A stretch of 13,225 nucleotides of DNA from Bacilli bacterium (GTDB lineage: Bacteria > Bacillota_I > Bacilli_A > RFN20 > CAG-826): positions 1-13,225 of the forward strand of contig JAKSVY010000042.1 in assembly GCA_024413875.1 (NCBI GenBank), read 5' to 3'. Every line of letters starts with the position of its first letter. Positions within the stretch are counted from its first letter, which is position 1. Positions 1 to 7,330 of the stretch are shown in pieces. The notes below the pieces were generated by a model, which was not told the DNA's origin, made no database searches, and worked only from the letters and a program-made list of their open reading frames with translations. The position numbers and the translations under genes are program-made.

Positions 1-11
1 TATTTTTATAA

Positions 12-87
12 TGGTGCCGACTAATGGATTTGAACCATCGACCTACGCGTTACGAGTGCGTTGCTCTACCAGCTAAGCTAAGTCGGC
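12..87 (-). tRNA. tRNA-Thr (anticodon CGU), CCA encoded
   Basis: Read on the minus strand this folds as a complete 76-nt cloverleaf: acceptor GCCGACT/AGTCGGC, a D-arm closed by GCTT/GAGC, a 7-nt anticodon loop CTCGTAA, a T-arm with TTCAAAT loop, discriminator A and an encoded CCA. The anticodon CGT (plus positions 52-54) reads ACG threonine codons. The pair at the base of the anticodon loop (31-39) is A-C rather than Watson-Crick. It starts only 14 nt after the stop codon of the upstream acyltransferase gene on the same strand, so it is probably cotranscribed with it or has a promoter inside that gene. Confidence 0.97.
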
Positions 88-91
88 GAAA

Positions 92-117
92 GCTTAATAA
101 ATTAATTTTTATTAAGC
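92..117 (-). other. Hairpin over the acyltransferase stop codon, next to the tRNA
   Basis: A perfect 10-bp inverted repeat, GCTTAATAAA (92-101) and TTTATTAAGC (108-117), encloses a 6-nt loop that contains the TAA stop of the acyltransferase gene. The tRNA 5' end lies 4 nt beyond it. On the minus strand only three T residues follow the stem, so it is a poor intrinsic terminator. It may instead protect the mRNA 3' end or present the tRNA 5' end for processing; that role is inference. Confidence 0.55.
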
Positions 118-1364
118 GATTCTAAGTAAATGTCGTATAAAGCTTCTGTAGCAAAGTGGATCTTTGTTAATGCTTCTTTTTGGGTTTGTAACCAACCAAA
201 ATAAGATACTTTTGTGTTAGCAAAATCTACAGCAGAACCTTTTTCTTTATTCCATTTATCCTTAAGGAAATATTCAATATGAACACTTGGAGATTGGTCA
301 ATTGGACGGTTAAATTCGAATGGTTCACCATCTAATGTTGTGCCTTTAACGTGCATACCTTCATAGTCGTGGACAAATCTCATTTTACCGAGCATGTGGT
401 ATCCACCTCTATAAATTTTCTTCATGTTAACATCATCTTCAAAATGATAGTTTCCAGAACGGACTTCTTTAGTGACTTCTTCTCTTTCCCACTTGTACCA
501 ATCTGGAACGTTTGTAAATTTAGTTTCTCCATTAGTACATTTAAGAGTGCCGTAAACATCTTGCTCATAGTGAGCGCCACAATGTTTACATTCGATATGA
601 GTTCCTTTTCCAACCATTTCATATTCAGTTCCGCAGTTAGGGCACTTATATAAAACTTTATGGATGTTTTTCATTCTGTTTCTTGAAGTAACTTTAACCT
701 TCTTTTCTTGTTGATATTCATAATCGTTATAGTGGAAATTATCTTCAAGTCTTTGTTGAATTTCTTCTGCTGTTAAAGTTTCAAGTTCTTCCTTAGAAAC
801 TAAAAGTTTTACATCAACTTCTGTCTTAGGGAATCTATATGGGTGCTTAGCAAATTGAGGAGATTGTAACCAGTGACCGTGGTTAATTTCTAACACTACT
901 GGAACATTACACTTCTTAATTAATTTTCCTAAAGCTTTATCGGCTCTTTCGTTAATACCCGCTAAAGAGAATCTTACTTCAGGGAAGATTGAAAGAATTC
1001 CGCCTTTCTTAATGATATAAAGCATTTGCTTTACATTAAGTACATCTGGAACGAATTTACGTTTTGGATATGTTCCAAGGCCTCTCATAACTGGTTCTGG
1101 CGTTGTGACCATTTCATCAATGGATGTAACCCAGTTAATTCTCTTTAATGGGAAAGCATGCATTTGAGCAGCAAAGTCAAGGAATGAACAGTGATTTGAA
1201 AGGATAATGAAAGGTCCTTTTAATCCTTTTAATGCTGGATCTTTATGTGTTTTGTTTCTATTCATTAAAGCTAAGAAACCGGCAAGGCATACTGCAACGT
1301 GATATATAAATGTAAAATGCATATTTGGCTTTTTGGCCATATCAATTTCTCTTAATTTATGCAT
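102..1364 (-). CDS. PlsC-like phospholipid acyltransferase with internal zinc ribbon
   Basis: A 420-aa membrane-associated acyltransferase of the lysophosphatidic acid/PlsC superfamily, which esterifies fatty acids onto glycerophospholipid acceptors. A hydrophobic segment (about residues 17-34) precedes the catalytic NHxxxxD motif NHCSFLD (57-63). The second conserved block reads FPEVRFS (127-133), where classical PlsC has FPEGTRS. After about residue 210 the family core ends and a four-cysteine zinc ribbon follows (C241, C244, C259, C262), then about 150 residues of unrecognised C-terminal domain rich in Trp, Tyr and charged residues. The start is fixed by AAGGAG at 1371-1376, 6 nt before the ATG. 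The exact substrate cannot be told; the zinc ribbon and tail are not part of minimal PlsC. It has its own predicted promoter and a palindrome near +1, and is not part of the purAB operon. Confidence 0.85.
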   Translation of the reverse strand: MHKLREIDMAKKPNMHFTFIYHVAVCLAGFLALMNRNKTHKDPALKGLKGPFIILSNHCSFLDFAAQMHAFPLKRINWVTSIDEMVTTPEPVMRGLGTYPKRKFVPDVLNVKQMLYIIKKGGILSIFPEVRFSLAGINERADKALGKLIKKCNVPVVLEINHGHWLQSPQFAKHPYRFPKTEVDVKLLVSKEELETLTAEEIQQRLEDNFHYNDYEYQQEKKVKVTSRNRMKNIHKVLYKCPNCGTEYEMVGKGTHIECKHCGAHYEQDVYGTLKCTNGETKFTNVPDWYKWEREEVTKEVRSGNYHFEDDVNMKKIYRGGYHMLGKMRFVHDYEGMHVKGTTLDGEPFEFNRPIDQSPSVHIEYFLKDKWNKEKGSAVDFANTKVSYFGWLQTQKEALTKIHFATEALYDIYLESLNKN

Positions 1365-1390
1365 AGAAAACTCCTTATAATATATAAGTC

Positions 1391-1404
1391 ATCCAAGATT
1401 GGAT
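1391..1404. promoter_or_regulatory. 14-bp palindrome at the acyltransferase transcription start
   Basis: ATCCAAGATTGGAT is an inverted repeat with 6-bp arms and a 2-bp centre. It lies just downstream of the predicted +1 (about 1405) of the acyltransferase promoter, where a repressor would block initiation. The 2-nt loop makes an RNA hairpin with full pairing unlikely, favouring a protein operator. It does not match the FapR or FabT lipid-regulator consensus as I remember them. The regulator is unknown. Confidence 0.35.
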
Positions 1405-1411
1405 TAGAAAA

Positions 1412-1440
1412 ATATTACCACCTACACTACTAATTATCAA
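1412..1440 (-). promoter_or_regulatory. Sigma-A type promoter for the acyltransferase gene
   Basis: On the minus strand TTGATA (plus 1435-1440) and TAATAT (plus 1412-1417) are separated by exactly 17 bp. The predicted start near 1405 gives a leader of about 40 nt containing the AAGGAG ribosome-binding site. Confidence 0.6.
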
Positions 1441-1470
1441 TATCACATAATTCCATGAGACTTAATAAAC

Positions 1471-1498
1471 AAAAAGATTCGTCATAGACGAACCTTTT
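1471..1498 (-). terminator. Intrinsic terminator of purA-purB
   Basis: On the minus strand this reads as a 12-bp stem with one G-U pair, AAAAGGTTCGTC and GACGAATCTTTT around a TAT loop, with a U run at the 3' side. It begins 18 nt after the purB stop codon and separates the purine operon from the acyltransferase promoter. Confidence 0.85.
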
Positions 1499-1515
1499 AA
1501 CTTGATATTTTTTGT

Positions 1516-2811
1516 TTACTTTAATCCAAGGCGATCATAGATGAAATCTGTGTTCTTCAAATAGTAATCATTTGAGAAACAATTTTCGAGTTCATCTTTA
1601 GATAAGTGAGACATGACAAGTTCATTATTTGCTAATGAATCTTTAAATGGCATACCTTCTTGGATAGCCTTCATTGCTAATGGTTGAATTGTGTCATATG
1701 CAGTTTCTCTAGCAAGACCTTTTTCAATGAGTCTTGTTAAGACTCTTTGAGCATAGATTGCCCCGTTAGTGCACATGATATTTCTAAGCATATTCTTAGG
1801 AAATACGACAAGATTATCAACTACTCTAGCAAGTCTATCAGTTGTGTATGAGAAGAGTTCGATCATATCGATTAATGAAACTCTTTCAACTGAGCTATGA
1901 GAGATATCTCTTTCAGAATATAAAGCGTTATCTTCTAAGATTGGAAGGAGATAACCTCTAATCATACGAACACAACCTGTAACGTTTTCTGTTGAGATTG
2001 GATTACGTTTTTGTGGCATAGCGCTTGAACCTTTTTGTCCTTTAGCAAATCCTTCTTCAACTTCAACGATTTCACTACGAGAAAGGTTTCTAATTTCGGT
2101 AGCAATCTTTTCGTATGTTGAAGCTAAGATTGCAAGTGCGCAAGCATAGCGTTCATGTCTATCTCTCGCTAAGACTTGTGTTGAGATATTAGCGCTTGTT
2201 AGACCAAGCTTATTTGCGACAATGTCTTGAACATGTGGATCAATGTTAGCGTAATTGCCCATCGCACCACTTAACTTAGCTGCTTCGACGTATTTTCTAG
2301 CATTTTCGAAGTCTTCAAGACCACGATTAAGTTCATCGTAGTAGTTAGCCCACTTAACACCGAAAGAAATAACTTCTCCGTGCATACCATGGGTTCTACC
2401 AATACATGGAGTATATTTGTATTCAAGAGCCTTATCTTTAACCTTAGAAATAAGATTTAAGATATCTTCCTTAATGATGTCATTAGCCTTCTTATAAAGA
2501 AGAGATAAAGCAGTATCGACTACATCAGTAGATGTAAGTCCATAGTGAATCCAACGCTTTTCTTCTCCAAGTGTTTCAGAGATTTGACGAGTAAATGCGA
2601 CTACGTCATGTTTTGTGATTAATTCTAATTCGTTAATTCTATTAACGTCTACTTTAGCATTGGCTTTGATTTTATCGATGTCTTCTTGTGGGATGATACC
2701 TAATTCACACCAAGCCTCATCAACCGCAATTTCAACATCTAAATATGCTTGAAAACGCTCTTCATCAGAGAAAAGTGTTTTCATTTTCTTTGGTAAATAG
2801 CGTTCAATCAT
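1516..2811 (-). CDS. purB: Adenylosuccinate lyase
   Basis: Cleaves adenylosuccinate to AMP plus fumarate, and SAICAR to AICAR plus fumarate, in purine synthesis. The 431-aa length and N-terminus (MIERYLPKKM) match Bacillus-type PurB. Visible landmarks are GLTSTDVVDT (91-100), the catalytic histidine in GRTHGMHGE (138-146), and the fumarase/aspartase superfamily signature GSSAMPQKRNP (261-271), whose mobile loop carries the catalytic serine. The ATG is 2 nt after the purA stop, and its ribosome-binding site AAAGGAAA (about 2824-2830) lies inside the last purA codons, so translation of the two is probably coupled. The next step in the operon is the terminator at 1471-1498. No other pur genes are present. 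Confidence 0.98.
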   Translation of the reverse strand: MIERYLPKKMKTLFSDEERFQAYLDVEIAVDEAWCELGIIPQEDIDKIKANAKVDVNRINELELITKHDVVAFTRQISETLGEEKRWIHYGLTSTDVVDTALSLLYKKANDIIKEDILNLISKVKDKALEYKYTPCIGRTHGMHGEVISFGVKWANYYDELNRGLEDFENARKYVEAAKLSGAMGNYANIDPHVQDIVANKLGLTSANISTQVLARDRHERYACALAILASTYEKIATEIRNLSRSEIVEVEEGFAKGQKGSSAMPQKRNPISTENVTGCVRMIRGYLLPILEDNALYSERDISHSSVERVSLIDMIELFSYTTDRLARVVDNLVVFPKNMLRNIMCTNGAIYAQRVLTRLIEKGLARETAYDTIQPLAMKAIQEGMPFKDSLANNELVMSHLSKDELENCFSNDYYLKNTDFIYDRLGLK

Positions 2812-2813
2812 TA

Positions 2814-4094
2814 TTAGAAAATTTCCTTTCTAATGATTGTAGCGTCTGCTTCTGGAGAAACTGAGATAATGTCAATTGAGCATTCGAGTAATTCTTCGAT
2901 CTTTTCAATGTACTTACGGCAGTTTTCTGGTAAAGCATCATATGACTTACAATCTGAAATATCTTCTTCCCATGATGGGAGAGTGATTGATTCAGTAGTT
3001 ACTTTAGCAAGTTCAGTGACTGTTGATGGAACATAATCAATTTCCTTACCATCAATGAAATACTTTGTAACAATCTTAATTTCTTTAACAGCTGATAAGA
3101 CGTCTAAGAGCATAATAGCGATAGATGTAATACCAGAGATTTCCTTGACATACTTTAATTGAGGAATATCTAACCATCCGACTCTACGTGGACGTTTTGT
3201 AACTGTTCCATATTCATGACCTTTTTCACGAATATTGTGAGCGTCTTCATCATCAAATTCTGAAGGGAATGGTCCTTCTCCTACTCTTGTAGAGTAAGCT
3301 TTCATAATACCTAATACTTGGTTAACTGCTGTTAATGGTAAACCTGTGTTATTTGGAATAGCAGTTACAAGTGGACTTGAAGATGTAACGTATGGGAATG
3401 TTCCATAGTTAAGGCAAAGCATAGCACCTTGAGCACCTTCAAATAAAATCTTCTTACCTTCTTTATAAGCTTTTCTTAAGAAGACTGTTGTATCAATGAT
3501 TCTATCTTTTAATACTTCAGCGCATTTAACTAATAAGTTATATACTTCTTCTTCTGAAACTGGTGTACCACCATAAGCCTTGATTTCAAGGTTCTTTAGT
3601 GGAACGACAGCGTAGACTCTCTTTTTAAGAGATTCTAAATCTAATAAGTCACCCATTCTAATTGATAAACGAGCAGCCTTATCTTCATAGCATGGTCCAA
3701 TACCATTCTTTGTTGTACCAATCTTGTTAGCTCCTAAAGCAAGTTCACGAGCCTTATCGATTTCAACGTGATAAGGTAAAAGAACTGTTGCTCTTGTAGA
3801 GATAACTAAATTGTATTTATAAATACCTTTATTAGCGAGATTTTCAAGTTCTCCAATTAAACATTCTGGATTGACAACCATTCCATCTGCTAATACGTTA
3901 ACGACGTTTTCATTTAAAATTCCTGATGGAAGAAGTCTTAATGCATAACGAACTCCGTTGTGTTGAATTGAGTGTCCAGCATTATTTCCACCTTGTGATC
4001 TGACAACAATGTCAGCCTTTGCAGCGTAAAAGTCGGTAATCTTACCCTTACCTTCATCGCCCCATTGCATTCCTTCGATTGCTAATGTTCCCAT
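2814..4094 (-). CDS. purA: Adenylosuccinate synthetase
   Basis: Joins IMP and aspartate using GTP to form adenylosuccinate, the committed step from IMP to AMP. The 426-aa sequence carries the N-terminal GTP/IMP loop QWGDEGKGK (10-18) with catalytic Asp13, His41 in NNAGHS, GTTKNGIGPCYEDKAAR (126-142), EGAQG (219-223), STRVGEGPFPSE (268-279) and TKRPRRVGWLD (299-309). The start is supported by TAGGAGAT, separated from the ATG by a T-run, and by the family N-terminus. It leads the purA-purB transcript; its product is the substrate of PurB. The upstream leader can fold to hide the ribosome-binding site (see 4096-4179). Confidence 0.98.
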   Translation of the reverse strand: MGTLAIEGMQWGDEGKGKITDFYAAKADIVVRSQGGNNAGHSIQHNGVRYALRLLPSGILNENVVNVLADGMVVNPECLIGELENLANKGIYKYNLVISTRATVLLPYHVEIDKARELALGANKIGTTKNGIGPCYEDKAARLSIRMGDLLDLESLKKRVYAVVPLKNLEIKAYGGTPVSEEEVYNLLVKCAEVLKDRIIDTTVFLRKAYKEGKKILFEGAQGAMLCLNYGTFPYVTSSSPLVTAIPNNTGLPLTAVNQVLGIMKAYSTRVGEGPFPSEFDDEDAHNIREKGHEYGTVTKRPRRVGWLDIPQLKYVKEISGITSIAIMLLDVLSAVKEIKIVTKYFIDGKEIDYVPSTVTELAKVTTESITLPSWEEDISDCKSYDALPENCRKYIEKIEELLECSIDIISVSPEADATIIRKEIF

Positions 4095-4095
4095 A

Positions 4096-4179
4096 AAAAA
4101 ATCTCCTATTTCAAATTACATACGTAATAAGAAGTTTGTGCTTATTACTTTAAAATGATAGCACTTTAGGAGATTTTTT
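4096..4179 (-). promoter_or_regulatory. purA leader with anti-Shine-Dalgarno inverted repeat
   Basis: A perfect 13-bp inverted repeat lies here: plus-strand AAAAAATCTCCTA (4096-4108) and TAGGAGATTTTTT (4167-4179). In the purA transcript the 3' copy contains the TAGGAG ribosome-binding site and runs into the T tract before the ATG, so the 5' copy is an anti-Shine-Dalgarno strand. Between them is a second perfect 8-bp hairpin (4124-4131 with 4141-4148, 9-nt loop). A competing 5-bp pairing, GTGCT (plus 4160-4164) with AGCAC (plus 4138-4142), would break the inner hairpin. A weak TATATT -10 (plus 4188-4193) would start transcription near 4181, just before the anti-SD strand. The outer stem followed by U7 could also act as a terminator. 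Regulation by translation blocking or attenuation is inferred; it does not match the purine riboswitch core. Confidence 0.6.
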
Positions 4180-4184
4180 AAAGA

Positions 4185-4216
4185 GTTAATATAGTAAACT
4201 TTGTTAACTATTTAAC
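4185..4216 (-). terminator. Weak AT-rich hairpin after the ABC importer operon
   Basis: GTTAA plus ATAGT (4185-4195, one bulged base) pairs with ACTATTTAAC (4207-4216) around an 11-nt loop, just downstream of the binding-protein gene stop. No good T tract follows on the minus strand, so read-through into purA-purB is possible. It is the only hairpin in the place where a terminator for the importer operon is expected, apart from the purA leader stem itself. Confidence 0.3.
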
Positions 4217-4224
4217 TTTTCTTT

Positions 4225-5379
4225 TTATTTTGTTAAGAAAGCATTAATGTCGGTGATTCTAATATATCCACCATACATCTCGTTACAAATATCAGGATAA
4301 ACGTTTTTTGCAACGAAATTTGTAAGGATTTCATCATATTTCATAGGAAGAACAATATCATCAAATTGTTCTGGATACACTACACTTGCATCAAAGTAGG
4401 CTGTACAAATAGCGAGTTCGATATTTGTGTAATATGCATTAAATGGCATTTGAAGATAAACTTTTCCGTTTTTAAACGCTGTTAATGTATCGTATTTTGT
4501 TTTATTTGCTGGAACAGCATATTCTGTTTTAAGGGTGCTAAGTCCACCACAATCAATAAAGATATAATCAGGATCTTCAATTAATAAGTCTTCAAGATTA
4601 ATATCCACCATTGCAGGTGTTACCTTATCAACTAAATTAGCAGCAGCATTTTTAATGTTTGTTGCGTTAAATACTGAATAGTTTGCGCATGTCGATGTAA
4701 AGCCATGAACTCCATAGAATGAGTTACACGCTAAATAGGCTGATGGTTTATCTTCTTCTTTAATATCTTTTGTGCGGTTATATAAATCCTCTTTGTAAGA
4801 AGTTAAGTAGCCATTAACTTCAGCAGCTCTTTCTTCTCTTCCTAATGCTTTACCTAATAAGGTAATTGAATTCATTACGCGTTCTGCGAATGGGTCGTTT
4901 GCGCCATAAGAAAGAGTTAATACTGGTTTACCAGTTTGTCTAGACAATGTATCCATATCTTCAGCACTTGCAGTGTATAAAGACACAATTAAATCCGGAT
5001 CACATTCAATAATTTTTTCTGGTTCTGGTGTTTGGTTAGCAGGTCCACCAAGTCCACATGATGGAAGTGATTTAAATATATATTCATTCGCGAGTTGATA
5101 TGGTCTAAGAGACACACTATTTACTCTTTGGCGTTCAACATCTTCGATACCACATAGTTTTGAAGTATCTCCAACATATGAATATAAACGTAAAGCACCT
5201 GCACCAATGCAGACTACCTTATCTACTTTTTTATCGATATGAACTTCTCTTCCAAGCATATCGGTTAAAGTAATTGGGGTAAAAGGGGTTGTGTCATCTG
5301 TTGTTGGAGTTGAATTTGATTTACATCCAGTTAAAGATGAGATAGTTAGAACACTGATAAATAATAAAGTTTTTTTCAT
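4225..5379 (-). CDS. Iron-siderophore/cobalamin-type ABC transporter substrate-binding lipoprotein
   Basis: A 384-aa extracellular solute-binding lipoprotein of the FecB/BtuF-like family (periplasmic binding protein, PF01497 type). Residues 1-19 form a lipoprotein signal peptide with lipobox LTGC (Cys19), followed by a Ser/Thr-rich linker. The fold begins at DMLGREVHIDKKVDKVVCIG, with GALRLYSYVG and GIED typical of the iron-complex branch, and the second-lobe signal PDLIVSLYTASAEDMDTL. It captures the ligand outside the membrane and hands it to the permease encoded upstream. The ligand could be a ferric siderophore, haem or a corrinoid; no cobalamin riboswitch precedes the operon, which mildly favours iron. 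AAGGAT upstream lies in the end of the ATPase gene, and the gap between the two genes is 4 nt. Confidence 0.88.
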   Translation of the reverse strand: MKKTLLFISVLTISSLTGCKSNSTPTTDDTTPFTPITLTDMLGREVHIDKKVDKVVCIGAGALRLYSYVGDTSKLCGIEDVERQRVNSVSLRPYQLANEYIFKSLPSCGLGGPANQTPEPEKIIECDPDLIVSLYTASAEDMDTLSRQTGKPVLTLSYGANDPFAERVMNSITLLGKALGREERAAEVNGYLTSYKEDLYNRTKDIKEEDKPSAYLACNSFYGVHGFTSTCANYSVFNATNIKNAAANLVDKVTPAMVDINLEDLLIEDPDYIFIDCGGLSTLKTEYAVPANKTKYDTLTAFKNGKVYLQMPFNAYYTNIELAICTAYFDASVVYPEQFDDIVLPMKYDEILTNFVAKNVYPDICNEMYGGYIRITDINAFLTK

Positions 5380-5383
5380 ATTT

Positions 5384-6139
5384 TTAATCCTTATACACTA
5401 CTATGTCTTGGTCATTAATATTTACGATATCGACATCAATATCGAAGATGGTTTTTAATGTTTGTGGGTTGATGATTGATTTATCACCACTAGATGCAAT
5501 TTCACCATTCTTCATTAGAATGAAGTTGGTGCCATAACGAAGTGCTAAATTGATATCATGAGTTGTAACAATTGTTGTAATATTTTGTTCTTTTGATATC
5601 TCTTTAATTAAGTTCATTGCTTCAAGTTGATTTTTAACATCAAGATTTGAAGTTGGTTCATCAAATAGAATGATTTTTGTGTTACCTGCTAGTAGCCTTG
5701 CAATTGCGACTTTTTGTCTTTCTCCACCTGATAAATCATTAACGTTTTTTAACGCAATATCATTAAGATGGAATTTATTGATTAAGTTATTCACAATCTC
5801 ATAATCTTCTTTTGAAGCATCAAATGTGATATATGGGATTCTCCCTAATAAAATTGTATCAAAAACTGACATATCAGAGAATTCAAGAATTTGTGGGACA
5901 TATCCAATAAGCTTTGCTAAATCACGTCTTCTATATTCCTTTATATCCTTATTATTAATAGATATATTTCCTTGCTTATAACTAAGTAAATTATCAATGC
6001 ATTTTAATAAGGTTGTTTTACCATTTCCGTTAGGGCCTAAAAGAATGGCAAATTCGCCTTCTTTAATAGAGATATTTACATTATTCAATACTTTTTTATT
6101 CTTTGAATAAGCGAAGGATAAGTTTTTAATTTCTATCAT
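5384..6139 (-). CDS. Iron-siderophore/cobalamin-type ABC transporter ATPase
   Basis: A 251-aa cytoplasmic ATPase of the FecE/FhuC/BtuD family that powers the importer. It has all nucleotide-binding motifs: Walker A GPNGNGKT (35-42), Q-loop Gln83 in YVPQ, signature LSGGERQ (136-142), Walker B IILFDEP (156-162), D-loop SNLD and H-loop His194 in TTHD. The N-terminal half of the protein follows the compact layout usual for this family. Its ATG overlaps the permease stop codon in an ATGA junction (6136-6139), with AAGGAG about 10 nt upstream, so translation is coupled to the permease. Confidence 0.95.
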   Translation of the reverse strand: MIEIKNLSFAYSKNKKVLNNVNISIKEGEFAILLGPNGNGKTTLLKCIDNLLSYKQGNISINNKDIKEYRRRDLAKLIGYVPQILEFSDMSVFDTILLGRIPYITFDASKEDYEIVNNLINKFHLNDIALKNVNDLSGGERQKVAIARLLAGNTKIILFDEPTSNLDVKNQLEAMNLIKEISKEQNITTIVTTHDINLALRYGTNFILMKNGEIASSGDKSIINPQTLKTIFDIDVDIVNINDQDIVVYKD

Positions 6140-7194
6140 AACTTTTTCTCCTTCGAACTTAATAAGATATAGATGAATAATGGTCCACCAAAAATAGATG
6201 TAATTGCTCCTACAGGAAGGGTAATTCCATTCATTACTACTCTAGATAAAATATCAGCGATTAAAAGTAAAAGAGAGCCGCATAACATACTTGATGGAAT
6301 TAAGTATCTATGGTCATTTCCAATTACTCTTTTCATTATTTGTGGAGCGGCAAGTCCCACAAAACCAATAACCCCTAAAAATGAAACACATAAAGCGGTT
6401 ATCAATGATGCAATTAACAATGAAATACATGTTAATACTTCAACACGAATTCCAAGTGATTTAGCAAGTTCGGTTCCACCACTTAAAGCATTGTATTTCC
6501 AACTAAATAAATAAAAGAGGATAAAGGAAATAAAGATGACTATTGTTAACACTAAGATTTCTCTATATGTTGCTCTACTTAAATTACCAAATGTCCAATA
6601 AACAGAACTTGATAATTGAGTGTCACTTGAAAAATATTGGATTAATGTTGTTAAAGCAGTAAAGATTGTTCCTACTGCTAAACCCGCTAAAACAACTGTA
6701 GTATTAGAGAAATGCTTTATCTTTGATAAAAGAAGTATCAACGCTATTGATATTAATGAAAAGATAAAGGCAAATGAAGTGACTAAATATGGATTGTTAA
6801 TTGTGATTTTTGATCCGGCACCTAAAACACCACCACCTAGAATCACAATCGCAAAGTTTGCGCCAAATACTGCGGCGTTGCTTACACCAAGTGTTGAAGG
6901 AGATGCCATTGGATTTTTTAAGATTGATTGCATAATACAACCAGATAAAGCTAAACCTGCTCCAGCAAGGATTGCGGTTAACACTCTTGGAAGTCTAATT
7001 TGTCTTACAATAAGGATAAACTTGTCATCACCTACTCCAAATAAGCCTTTGAAAGCATCAACAAATCCTAACTTTGAGTATCCAACAAACAAAGAAATAA
7101 AAGCGAATAATAAAACTGCAACAACAAAAGAAAGAATGATTACAAACTTGATTAAGCGTTGCTTTTTATATTGATTTAATACTTCATTATTCAT
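6136..7194 (-). CDS. FecCD-family iron-complex ABC transporter permease
   Basis: A multi-span permease forming the membrane channel of the importer. The FecCD hallmarks are visible: LPRVLTAILAGAGLALSG, MQSILKNPMASPSTLGVSNAA, GLAAPQIMKRVIGNDHRYLIP with the coupling region, LPVGAITSIFGGPLFIYIL at the C-terminus. The reading frame is open back to a TTG at 7242, but I choose the ATG at 7194 (protein MNNEVLNQYKK, 352 aa) because the extra 16 residues are not membrane-like and promoter candidates lie in that segment. Neither start has a convincing ribosome-binding site, unlike the two genes downstream. It ends in TGA, evidence that TGA is a stop codon here, although TAG follows immediately. Confidence 0.92.
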   Translation of the reverse strand: MNNEVLNQYKKQRLIKFVIILSFVVAVLLFAFISLFVGYSKLGFVDAFKGLFGVGDDKFILIVRQIRLPRVLTAILAGAGLALSGCIMQSILKNPMASPSTLGVSNAAVFGANFAIVILGGGVLGAGSKITINNPYLVTSFAFIFSLISIALILLLSKIKHFSNTTVVLAGLAVGTIFTALTTLIQYFSSDTQLSSSVYWTFGNLSRATYREILVLTIVIFISFILFYLFSWKYNALSGGTELAKSLGIRVEVLTCISLLIASLITALCVSFLGVIGFVGLAAPQIMKRVIGNDHRYLIPSSMLCGSLLLLIADILSRVVMNGITLPVGAITSIFGGPLFIYILLSSKEKKL

Positions 7195-7207
7195 AATGGT
7201 TGAGTTA

Positions 7208-7237
7208 ATTTTATTATTTATTGGTGAATGATTACAA
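7208..7237 (-). promoter_or_regulatory. Candidate promoter of the ABC importer operon
   Basis: On the minus strand TTGTAA (plus 7232-7237), an 18-bp spacer and TAAAAT (plus 7208-7213) would start transcription about 6 nt before the ATG at 7194. An overlapping alternative is an extended -10, TGTTGTAAT, at plus 7231-7239, giving a leader of about 30 nt. Both exclude the TTG at 7242 as the start codon. The region is very AT-rich, so such matches are common by chance. Confidence 0.3.
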
Positions 7238-7267
7238 CACAATTTTACTTATTTTCGTGCTAAAAAA

Positions 7268-7284
7268 TGTGATAGTTTTGTGAT
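7268..7284. repeat. Direct repeat TGTGAT, 11-bp period, in the divergent intergenic region
   Basis: Two copies of TGTGAT (7268-7273 and 7279-7284) are spaced 11 bp apart, about one helical turn, upstream of the importer promoter and between the two divergent transcription units. It could be a regulator site, but the element is short and the regulator unknown. Confidence 0.2.
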
Positions 7285-7330
7285 TAAAATAACACTTAAT
7301 CTTGTTAACTAAAAAATAAATGTATTTTTC

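Noticed and set aside
4095..4180. Purine riboswitch or other known riboswitch before purA
   Set aside because: The conserved junction and loop bases of the purine aptamer are missing; only the anti-SD stem and a simple hairpin are seen.
4201..4218. TTGTTAA-N4-TTAACTT resembling a Rex operator
   Set aside because: Only 12 of 14 defined positions match, the region is AT-rich and overlaps a weak hairpin, and Rex control of purA or of the importer's 3' end makes little sense.
6136..6140. TGA at the end of the permease as a tryptophan codon (Mycoplasma code)
   Set aside because: A TAG follows immediately in frame, the ATGA overlap with the ATPase start is a normal stop-start junction, and the tryptophans in PurA, PurB and NrdD use TGG.
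6173..7174. Two long plus-strand frames opposite the permease gene (113 and 184 codons)
   Set aside because: They mirror the codon pattern of the FecCD permease, whose motifs are unmistakable; no start signals are present.
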